The position numbers and the translations under genes are program-made. A DNA stretch of 5,536 nucleotides from Legionellales bacterium (lineage in GTDB: Bacteria > Pseudomonadota > Gammaproteobacteria > Berkiellales > Berkiellaceae): positions 1-5,536 of the forward strand of contig JAHFQF010000157.1 of NCBI GenBank assembly GCA_023266435.1. Reading direction: 5' to 3'. Positions 1-5,536 of the stretch are shown here, in pieces. How positions within the stretch are numbered: the first letter of the stretch is position 1; each line of letters begins with the position of its first letter. The notes beneath the pieces are model-generated. The model was not told where the DNA came from. It saw only the letters and a program-made list of their open reading frames with translations, and ran no database searches.

Positions 1-857
1 AAATCATTTTGATTGCCTCTGATCGTTATTCTGCTTTTGATCGTAATCTTGCACTCATTCCTTTTAAAGGACAGCTTTTAACTGAAATCAGCAATTTCTG
101 GTTTGAGCAGACCAGAGACATTGTGCCTAATCATGTTTTGGATACGCCTGATCCCAATGTGGTGGTAGGTAAATGCTGTAAGATGCTACCCATTGAGGTT
201 GTAGTGCGGGGATATATGACTGGTGTCACAGGGACCTCTCTGTGGACCCTGTATCAAAATGGTCAGCGAGATTTTGGCGATTTTACGCTGCCAGATGGCA
301 TGCAAAAAAATCAAAAGCTAGAGCACGCAGTGCTTACGCCCACTACAAAATCCGATTTGCATGATATGCCAATCACCTGCCAAGAAATTATTTCCCAAGG
401 GATTTTACCTCAAGATTTGTGGCAACAGATTGAAACAGTGGCTTTGGCTTTATTTGCACGTGGTACTGAAGTTGCAAAATCACGAGGCTTGATTTTAGTA
501 GATACCAAATACGAGTTTGGTTTAGATGAACAAGGCAGACTCACTGCAATTGATGAGATGCATACCCCCGATTCTTCTCGTTTTTGGCAAGCTGCATCGT
601 ATGAAGCACGTATCCAAGCTGGACTGGAACCAGAAAATTTTGATAAAGAATTCCTAAGATTGTGGTTTAAAGCACACTGCAATCCCTATGAAGATGAGAT
701 TTTGCCAGAAGCACCAGCAGACATGATCGCTGAGCTTTCTCACCGTTATATTACCATTTATGAGCAGATCACGGGAAAAACCTTTAAGCCCAATTTCAAT
801 GAATCCATTGAATTGCGTATTGCGAAAAACTTAAATCAGTATACTCTGAGCGATTAA
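1..857 (+). CDS. purC: SAICAR synthetase (phosphoribosylaminoimidazole-succinocarboxamide synthase), 5'-truncated
   Basis: This cytoplasmic enzyme joins CAIR and aspartate with ATP to give SAICAR in de novo purine synthesis. The reading frame is open from base 3 and runs off the left edge. The TTG at 9 is an internal Leu codon, because the family motif IASDRYSAFD begins right after it. About 20-30 N-terminal residues, including the glycine-rich GKVRDxY ATP-binding segment, should lie outside the window. Counting from that TTG, family signature 1 is at about 60-77 (LPIEVVVRGYMTG, then TGTS), TPTTK at 110-114, signature 2 at 161-171 (LILVDTKYEFG), and IDEMHTPDSSRFW at 181-193. This is the long, yeast Ade1-like type, not the short E. 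coli type of about 237 residues. It ends about 20 residues past the usual TGKxFxP terminus. The TAA stop overlaps the stop of the convergent hydrolase gene. Confidence 0.96.
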   Translation, partial: IILIASDRYSAFDRNLALIPFKGQLLTEISNFWFEQTRDIVPNHVLDTPDPNVVVGKCCKMLPIEVVVRGYMTGVTGTSLWTLYQNGQRDFGDFTLPDGMQKNQKLEHAVLTPTTKSDLHDMPITCQEIISQGILPQDLWQQIETVALALFARGTEVAKSRGLILVDTKYEFGLDEQGRLTAIDEMHTPDSSRFWQAASYEARIQAGLEPENFDKEFLRLWFKAHCNPYEDEILPEAPADMIAELSHRYITIYEQITGKTFKPNFNESIELRIAKNLNQYTLSD

Positions 858-860
858 TCG
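851..860. repeat. perfect palindrome holding both convergent stop codons
   Basis: CGATTAATCG is a perfect 10-bp palindrome. Its central TTAA supplies the TAA of purC (855-857) and, read on the other strand, the TAA of the hydrolase (856-854). A run of seven T starts at 870, but the hairpin possible here is too short to call an intrinsic terminator. Confidence 0.6.
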
Positions 861-1918
861 ACCTTTGGCTTTTTTTCAGCACCGATCTTTGAAAAATAAT
901 AGTAAAATGCACTGTACATACGTAAGGCTTGGTGCATTTTATTCATGCTTAATTCTGTCGTCACATGATCAAAAATCGTAGTAATTAACTTCTTGTGTTT
1001 AATGCGCATTTTTTTTAACTGTTTAGATAGCTTTTTAGTTTCTTCTGCGGGGAAAATACTGTCTTTTTTACTGTGAATGAGGATGAGCGGAAAGCGAATT
1101 GCTGAGTAGTCGCCCAATTGTTGAAAAGAATGATCTAGCGCAGCGATGGTGGCTTGATGCGTTTGATAATACGCTAATGTATCAGGTAGCGAGGCCAGTA
1201 TTTGTTGATACTGTTGTTGTTGGCTGGGTGACAATGTTGCTAAATGGGCCTCTAAGGTCTCTGCAGAGCAGGCTTCATTTTCCATTTGAATGCGTAATCT
1301 CAATGCATGAATCAAACTGTCCTCTGCTTGCTTTGCATGACGTAAAATATTTTTCAAAGTCACAAATTTAGTAAAGCGATCATAATTTGGATCGGTCAAA
1401 GCAGCAGTGAAAACATCTTTGAGTGAGTGTGGGCTGCCAATGGTCAAAAAAGCAGAAACATGATCTGCATTGCCTGCAAGCGTGCTTGCTTTTAAGGCAA
1501 TGGGGCCTGATAAAGAAAAGGTAAAAATTGCGTACCGGCCAGAGGGACAAAAGCGCTCATTTTTGGCTAGGGTGCTTAAGAAGTTTGTATAGTCAGTCAC
1601 ACTTTCTAGAGTGAACAAATATAAAGTCACCGTTGGGAAATTCGGTAATACCACACGATAGCCTAAATTTGCTAAGCAATTGGCTAGATGAGTTAATCTG
1701 GGATCTTGGTTACCCAACGGCGCCATTCCATGCAAGACGATAATAGTTGGTGCTTCAGTAGGGCGCGGATGATGGCGGGGTAAGTATAAGTCTGTTTGAA
1801 TAGCATGTGTAGGGCTGATTGCAAGTAGCTCTGAATGAGCGGCAGGCGTCAGTAATTTCTCTTGTCCTAGCATGGTCTTAAAAAAGGTGGCGACTTTGAC
1901 AGATAAGCGTTTCGGCAT
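854..1918 (-). CDS. alpha/beta hydrolase of unknown substrate
   Basis: A 354-residue protein with the alpha/beta-hydrolase pattern, probably cytoplasmic since no signal peptide or membrane segment is evident. Residues 58-64 (TIIVLHG) form the beta strand ending in the HG oxyanion motif (H63, G64), followed by a DPRL element. The nucleophile elbow is at 131-138 (IFTFSLSG), aligning with the usual GxSxGG, so S135 is the likely nucleophile and S137 the alternative. D286 in IHSKKDSIFP is the probable acid and H318 in FDHVTTE the probable base. Residues about 165-265 are helical and glutamine-rich (PSQQQQYQQ) and probably form a lid. The C-terminus is lysine-rich. The ATG lies one base after the uvrA stop (TAA-G-ATG), with AAAGGA 11 nt upstream inside uvrA, so co-transcription and translational coupling with uvrA are likely. 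Esterase, lipase or peptidase activity cannot be told apart from sequence, and no gene name can be given. Confidence 0.85.
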   Translation of the reverse strand: MPKRLSVKVATFFKTMLGQEKLLTPAAHSELLAISPTHAIQTDLYLPRHHPRPTEAPTIIVLHGMAPLGNQDPRLTHLANCLANLGYRVVLPNFPTVTLYLFTLESVTDYTNFLSTLAKNERFCPSGRYAIFTFSLSGPIALKASTLAGNADHVSAFLTIGSPHSLKDVFTAALTDPNYDRFTKFVTLKNILRHAKQAEDSLIHALRLRIQMENEACSAETLEAHLATLSPSQQQQYQQILASLPDTLAYYQTHQATIAALDHSFQQLGDYSAIRFPLILIHSKKDSIFPAEETKKLSKQLKKMRIKHKKLITTIFDHVTTELSMNKMHQALRMYSAFYYYFSKIGAEKKPKVD

Positions 1919-1919
1919 C

Positions 1920-4739
1920 TTACAAATAATCCTTTAAAAATTGTCCAGTGTAGGAATTTGAGCACATTGCAATGTGCTCAGGGGTGCCAGTTGCAATGAT
2001 TGTACCACCCGCGCTACCACCCTCTGGACCTAAATCCACAATCCAATCAGCAGTTTTGATCACATCCATGTTATGTTCAATCACAATGATCGTATTGCCA
2101 TGAGCTTGTAATCTGTTGAGCACTGTTAACAGTTGTGCAATGTCATGAAAGTGCAGGCCGGTGGTGGGTTCATCTAAAATATATAAGGTTTTGCCTGTAT
2201 CGCGACGTGACAGCTCTTTGGCCAGTTTGACACGCTGCGCTTCTCCACCGGATAGCGTAGTAGCACTTTGACCTAAGCTAAGGTAACACAGCCCAACATC
2301 CACTAAAGTCTGTAATTTGCGTGCGAGTGCTGGAATGTTTGCAAAAAACTCGATGCCGTCTTTTACTGTGAGCTGCAATATCTCATGGATATTTTTGCCT
2401 TTGTAACGAATTTGTAAGGTTTCTTCATTGTAGCGTTTGCCTTTACAGACATCACACGTCACATACAAATCAGCCAAGAAATGCATTTCTACTTTAATGA
2501 CGCCGTCGCCTTCACAGGCTTCACAACGCCCCCCTTTGACATTAAAGCTAAATCTACCAGGTTGATAGCCACGTGTACGCGCTTCTTTGGTCTTAGCAAA
2601 TAATTCACGGATGGGTGTAAATAGTCCCGTATAAGTCGCCGGGTTAGAACGAGGAGTACGTCCAATCGGACTTTGATCAATATTGATCACTTTATCCAGA
2701 TGCTCTAATCCTAAAATACGGTCGCAAGGTTTGGCCCCATGTAATCCTGCTTTATTGAGGTGGTGAGCAGCATGCGGGTATAAGGTATGATTGATTAAGG
2801 TGGACTTGCCTGAGCCAGACACACCGGTAATACAGGTTAATAACCCCAGCGGCAATGTCAGAGTGACATTTTGCAAGTTATTGCCATTGGCGTTTTCTAT
2901 GATCAGAAAATTTTCTTGATCGATGGGTTTGCGCGCTTTAGGCACGGCAATCTTTTTCTCGCCACTTAAGTATTGCCCTGTTAAAGATGACTTGGCTTGA
3001 ATGATCTGGGTAGGGGTGCCCTCCGCCACAATGTGTCCGCCTTCTACGCCAGCACCTGGGCCCATGTCGACTACATAATCTGCTTTCAGTATGGCATCCT
3101 GATCGTGCTCTACCACAATGACTGTGTTGCCCAAATCTCTAAGGTGAGTCAGCGTATTCAGAAGTCGGCTGTTATCGCGTTGATGTAATCCAATGGAAGG
3201 CTCATCCAAGACATACATCACGCCGACCAGGCCGGCGCCGATTTGACTGGCCAAACGAATGCGTTGTGCTTCTCCGCCAGATAACGTATCTGCAGTACGA
3301 TTTAATGTGAGGTAACTTAAGCCCACCTCCATTAAAAACTGCAGTCTGCGATGAATTTCTTTGACAATTTTCTCAGCAATAAATTGCTTTTGACCGGTTA
3401 GCTGGAGGTCTTGAAAGTACTTGAATGCTTGATCAATCGCATAATTAGATACCTCAGGTAAACTTTTCTGGTTGATAAACACATGACGGGCTTCCTGCTT
3501 GAGACGACTGCCACCACAACTCTCACAAGGGCGCTGATTTACAAAGCGTGACAAATCTTGTTGCCATTGAGCGGATTGGCTTTCGCGATAACGGCGTTCA
3601 AAAGTAGGAATAACCCCAGCAAAGGCATGTGTTTTTTTATGCCGCTTGCCTTCTCCAATGGTGTATTGAAAATCGATTTCATCTTGATTGCTACCATAGA
3701 GAATAATTTTTTGGATAGTTTGAGGTAGTTGGTTGTAAGGTAAATTTAAATCAAAGCCATAATGCGTGCTTAAAGCCTCTAGTTGATTGAAATAATAAGG
3801 GTGGCGTCGGTCCCAGCCCCAAATAGCGCCTGCGGCCAACGTCACACTGGGTTGCTGTACAATGATCTCTGGATCGAAAAATTGCTCTACGCCGATACCA
3901 TCACAGGCACTGCATGCGCCGACTGGATTGTTAAAAGAAAACAATCGCGGTTCAAGCTCTGTCAAGCTGTAGCCACAGGTAGGGCAGGCATATTGGGTAG
4001 AGAAGCTTAATGGTTTTACCTCTGAATTTAATGGATGAATTTCTACCAAACCTTGGCTGAGCTGGGTCGCAGTTTCTAATGAATCGGCTAGGCGACTGCG
4101 TATGTCGGCTTTGACCACCAATCTATCAATAACTACACTCAAGGAATGCTTTTGTTTGGCATTCAATTTAGGGACATCGTCTAACTCGTAGAGTGTGCCA
4201 TCCACTTGGACGCGCACATACCCTTGGGCCTGCAATTCTTTGAGTGTGTTGACCAAGTCACCTTTCCGGTTCGCAACGAGAGGAGCCAGTAGCATGATTT
4301 TAGTGTCTTCCGGCAATTGTAAAATTTGGTCAATCATTTGACTGATGGTCTGTGCTTGTAGCGGATAATGATGAGTAGGGCAGTGTGGAGTCCCAACTCG
4401 CGCATACAGCAGACGCAGATAGTCATAAATCTCGGTAATCGTACCTACCGTGGAGCGAGGGTTATGGGAGGTAGTCTTTTGTTCAATGCTGATGGCGGGT
4501 GAAAGGCCGGAAATGCTGTCTACCTCGGGCTTAGGCATGACTGACAAAAATTGTCTGGCATAGGTAGATAAAGACTCTACATAACGGCGTTGTCCCTCGG
4601 CATATAAAGTATCGAAAGCAAGCGAAGATTTACCAGAGCCAGATAAGCCAGTAATCACAATTAATTGATTGCGTGGCAAACTCAGCTGGATATTCTTCAG
4701 GTTATGCGTTTTCGCTCCCCGCACTTCAATCGTATCCAC
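1920..4739 (-). CDS. uvrA: UvrABC excinuclease subunit A
   Basis: This is the DNA-damage sensor of nucleotide excision repair: a dimeric ATPase that finds bulky lesions and loads UvrB. It is full length at 939 residues (E. coli has 940). The first ABC module has Walker A GLSGSGKS at 31-38, signature LSGGE at 486-490 and Walker B with LDEP at 511-514. The second has GVSGSGKST at 639-647, LSGGE at 829-833 and LDEP at 855-858. Zinc-module cysteines are intact: C252/C255 with C276/C279, C405/C408 (probably with C120 and a nearby His), and C739/C742 with C762/C765. The UvrB-binding and lesion-sensing insertions lie between these motifs. The start is GTG: the in-frame codon two upstream is TAG and no other start exists between, while TGGAG sits 6 nt upstream. 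The N-terminus MDTIEVRGAKTHNLKNI matches the family start. No LexA-type CTG-N10-CAG box was found upstream. The hydrolase gene follows directly. Confidence 0.98.
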   Translation of the reverse strand: MDTIEVRGAKTHNLKNIQLSLPRNQLIVITGLSGSGKSSLAFDTLYAEGQRRYVESLSTYARQFLSVMPKPEVDSISGLSPAISIEQKTTSHNPRSTVGTITEIYDYLRLLYARVGTPHCPTHHYPLQAQTISQMIDQILQLPEDTKIMLLAPLVANRKGDLVNTLKELQAQGYVRVQVDGTLYELDDVPKLNAKQKHSLSVVIDRLVVKADIRSRLADSLETATQLSQGLVEIHPLNSEVKPLSFSTQYACPTCGYSLTELEPRLFSFNNPVGACSACDGIGVEQFFDPEIIVQQPSVTLAAGAIWGWDRRHPYYFNQLEALSTHYGFDLNLPYNQLPQTIQKIILYGSNQDEIDFQYTIGEGKRHKKTHAFAGVIPTFERRYRESQSAQWQQDLSRFVNQRPCESCGGSRLKQEARHVFINQKSLPEVSNYAIDQAFKYFQDLQLTGQKQFIAEKIVKEIHRRLQFLMEVGLSYLTLNRTADTLSGGEAQRIRLASQIGAGLVGVMYVLDEPSIGLHQRDNSRLLNTLTHLRDLGNTVIVVEHDQDAILKADYVVDMGPGAGVEGGHIVAEGTPTQIIQAKSSLTGQYLSGEKKIAVPKARKPIDQENFLIIENANGNNLQNVTLTLPLGLLTCITGVSGSGKSTLINHTLYPHAAHHLNKAGLHGAKPCDRILGLEHLDKVINIDQSPIGRTPRSNPATYTGLFTPIRELFAKTKEARTRGYQPGRFSFNVKGGRCEACEGDGVIKVEMHFLADLYVTCDVCKGKRYNEETLQIRYKGKNIHEILQLTVKDGIEFFANIPALARKLQTLVDVGLCYLSLGQSATTLSGGEAQRVKLAKELSRRDTGKTLYILDEPTTGLHFHDIAQLLTVLNRLQAHGNTIIVIEHNMDVIKTADWIVDLGPEGGSAGGTIIATGTPEHIAMCSNSYTGQFLKDYL
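1930..1935 (-). promoter_or_regulatory. ribosome binding site of the hydrolase, inside the uvrA 3' end
   Basis: AAAGGA on the - strand, 11 nt before the ATG at 1918, lies within the last codons of uvrA. Spacing is on the long side. With the stop and start separated by one base, re-initiation by ribosomes finishing uvrA probably contributes. Confidence 0.55.
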
Positions 4740-4745
4740 AGCCTA

Positions 4746-4750
4746 CTCCA
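4746..4750 (-). promoter_or_regulatory. uvrA ribosome binding site that fixes the GTG start
   Basis: TGGAG on the - strand lies 6 nt before the GTG at 4739. The stop codon TAG at 4745-4743 is in frame just upstream, so no longer reading is possible and the GTG is the only family-consistent start. Confidence 0.75.
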
Positions 4751-4776
4751 AATTCTATCTAACTTTGTTAAAATTT

Positions 4777-4790
4777 TGCTAAAATGCGCC
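4777..4790 (+). promoter_or_regulatory. extended -10 promoter with rRNA-P1-like GC discriminator
   Basis: TGCTAAAAT at 4777-4785 fits the extended -10 consensus TGnTATAAT with one mismatch. It is followed at once by GCGCC (4786-4790), the discriminator I recall for E. coli rRNA P1 promoters, a hallmark of ppGpp/DksA-repressed stable-RNA promoters. The predicted start is A4791 or the next base. No good -35 hexamer is found at 16-18 nt spacing, which extended -10 promoters can tolerate. It would transcribe rightwards through the intergenic region towards the MFS gene. The AT-rich bases here may also serve uvrA in the other direction. Confidence 0.5.
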
Positions 4791-5062
4791 ATCCATGTGC
4801 AAATGGTATCTAGGCGTTGATACCTGACACCCTTTGAGCTATTAAGCTGCACATCGTAATGCGTTCTTAAGTGTTGTTGCCTCTATCCTATCCGTATTAC
4901 GCGGTAGCGTCTGCAGGGTCAAGTGGATATACTCAACGCGATTTGCTTTTAGGCTAAGCGTTGGGTCGCGAGCAACCAGAACGTACATGCTAGTACTTGA
5001 GAATTGCGAGCGGACGATGACAACAACGCCTTAGCATAGGCGCGCCTGCTTGCACGCATGAG
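4791..5062 (+). ncRNA. candidate structured RNA or long 5' leader between uvrA and the MFS gene
   Basis: This fills nearly all of the gene-free stretch between uvrA and the MFS gene. Hand count gives 131 G+C in 4801-5070 (about 48%), against 21 of 60 in 4741-4800. The two ends can pair as a rod: 4794-4802 with 5050-5060 (9 pairs, one 2-nt bulge), then 4807-4819 with 5024-5038 (13 Watson-Crick pairs, two 1-nt bulges). Inside are 4847-4851 with 4912-4916, 4855-4863 with 4893-4901 (one G-U) and 4931-4939 with 4958-4966 (one G-U). Segment 5024-5035 could instead pair with 4953-4963, and GGTATC/GATACC (4805-4810/4819-4824) is a competing local hairpin. No intrinsic terminator is seen before the MFS start, so readthrough is likely. 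I do not recognise it as tRNA, tmRNA, RNase P or 4.5S RNA, and it does not look like E. coli 6S RNA. A dispersed repeat is the main alternative. Confidence 0.38.
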
Positions 5063-5063
5063 G
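5060..5063 (+). promoter_or_regulatory. ribosome binding site of the MFS gene
   Basis: GAGG, 5 nt before the ATG at 5069, supports that start over the internal ATG pair at 5132/5135. Its first G (5060) would be the outermost pair of the proposed closing stem of the upstream RNA, so the site touches that structure. Confidence 0.7.
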
Positions 5064-5068
5064 TTTGA

Positions 5069-5536
5069 ATGCAATTAACATGGCTTGGTTTTACATCTAG
5101 AGAGTGGCAGGTGACTGTAGCTGCGGCTTTAATGATGGCGCTGCGAATGCTAGGGCTGTTCATGTTGCTGCCGGTTATTCATCATGTTGAAAGTCAACTT
5201 TCCCATGTTACTACCGCGAAGCTTGGATTGGCCATTGGTGCTTATGGAATCACTCAAGCCTTGGTGCAGTTGCCCATGGGTATGCTCTCAGATCGGATTG
5301 GGCGTAAACCCGTCTTGTATTTAGGGTTGATATTGTTCTTAGCAGGCAGCTTACTTTGTTTGGTGGTCACGGACATTGATTGGTTGATTGCGGGGCGGGC
5401 ATTACAAGGCTCAGGTGCTATTGGGGCTGTCACTTTAGCGATGGTGGCTGATAACACACGCGAAGCACTGCGCACTAAAGTCATGGCGATCGTTGGGCTG
5501 ACGATTGGTATGAGCTTTTGTCTCAGTTTTCTCTTA
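5069..5536 (+). CDS. MFS transporter, YajR-like, N-terminal part (3'-truncated)
   Basis: The first 156 codons of a major facilitator superfamily permease of the inner membrane; the frame is still open at the right edge. Likely membrane helices are at residues about 14-37, 51-71, 82-101, 104-127 and 137 onward. MFS motif A follows helix 2 (G71, D75, R76, G78, R79, K80 in GMLSDRIGRKP), and motif B opens helix 4 (R110, Q113, G114 in GRALQGSGA). LRMLGLFMLLPV, IGAYGITQA and ALQGSGAIGA resemble E. coli YajR as I remember it. The ATG at 5069 follows an in-frame TGA directly, and GAGG lies 5 nt upstream. The later ATG pair at 5132/5135 would cut into helix 1. The gene is divergent from uvrA, and ssb would be expected downstream by analogy with Pseudomonas. 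The substrate is unknown; drug or metabolite efflux is only the family default. The C-terminal half, including any YajR-type extra domain, is out of view. Confidence 0.92.
   Translation, partial: MQLTWLGFTSREWQVTVAAALMMALRMLGLFMLLPVIHHVESQLSHVTTAKLGLAIGAYGITQALVQLPMGMLSDRIGRKPVLYLGLILFLAGSLLCLVVTDIDWLIAGRALQGSGAIGAVTLAMVADNTREALRTKVMAIVGLTIGMSFCLSFLL

Noticed and set aside
861..876. Intrinsic terminator for purC ending in a T7 run
   Set aside because: The only hairpin upstream is the short CGATTAATCG palindrome with a 3-bp stem, separated from the T run. The T run also encodes lysines of the hydrolase C-terminus.
2489..4010. Short ORFs in other frames within uvrA (2489-2680, 2997-3188, 3783-4010)
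   Set aside because: They overlap fully conserved UvrA domains and show no family features of their own.
4765..4785. TTGTTA and TAAAAT as a -35/-10 pair
   Set aside because: Only 9 nt separate the hexamers, too short for a sigma-70 promoter. The extended -10 reading is preferred.
4740..4810. A - strand sigma-70 promoter for uvrA (TTGCAC-18 nt-CAAAAT, or TAGAAT close to the start)
   Set aside because: The first pair matches the consensus poorly. The second would start transcription within the Shine-Dalgarno. A uvrA promoter must exist but I cannot place it.
4871..4957. 28-codon + strand ORF starting with GTG in the intergenic region
   Set aside because: No ribosome binding site and no recognisable family. 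It lies within the candidate structured RNA.
4964..5011. Direct repeat GCGAGC (4968-4973 and 5006-5011) and GTAC pair (4983-4986, 4993-4996)
   Set aside because: Too short to support a repeat array or operator call; expected by chance at this length.
5039..5046. Perfect 8-bp palindrome GGCGCGCC
   Set aside because: A single short GC palindrome without a partner copy in the window. It could be part of the candidate RNA fold, but is not a feature on its own.
5254..5484. 76-codon - strand ORF
   Set aside because: It lies antisense to the MFS gene, whose sense frame shows clear motifs A and B and membrane helices; a shadow frame.

Overview
The window reads as ordinary chromosomal DNA of a moderate-GC gammaproteobacterium. 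UvrA lines up almost residue for residue with the E. coli protein. A divergent YajR-like MFS gene sits next to uvrA, the arrangement I remember from Pseudomonas, where uvrA and an MFS gene are followed by ssb. I cannot fix the genus; something near Legionellales/Coxiellaceae would fit but is only a guess. I see no insertion sequences, phage genes, CRISPR array, tRNA or rRNA.

Layout, left to right: (1) the 3' part of purC (long, yeast Ade1-like SAICAR synthetase) on the + strand, cut by the window's left edge. (2) A 354-residue alpha/beta hydrolase on the - strand. It converges on purC so tightly that both stop codons share the bases TTAA. (3) Complete uvrA on the - strand, one base upstream of the hydrolase start, so the two are probably one transcript with uvrA first. 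(4) A 329-bp divergent intergenic region. (5) The first 156 codons of an MFS transporter on the + strand, cut by the right edge.

The least explained part is the intergenic region 4740-5068. Its uvrA-proximal end is AT-rich. It carries a + strand extended -10 element whose GCGCC discriminator matches the one I recall for E. coli rRNA P1 promoters. Downstream of it, about 270 nt of higher GC content (131 of 270 bases by hand count, 4801-5070) can fold so that its 5' end pairs with its 3' end, next to the Shine-Dalgarno of the MFS gene. I propose a structured RNA or a long regulatory leader of the MFS gene. This rests on hand-made pairing only.

The genes do not form one pathway: purC is purine synthesis, uvrA is nucleotide excision repair, the hydrolase is of unknown substrate and probably rides on the uvrA transcript, and the MFS protein is an exporter-type permease under separate control.
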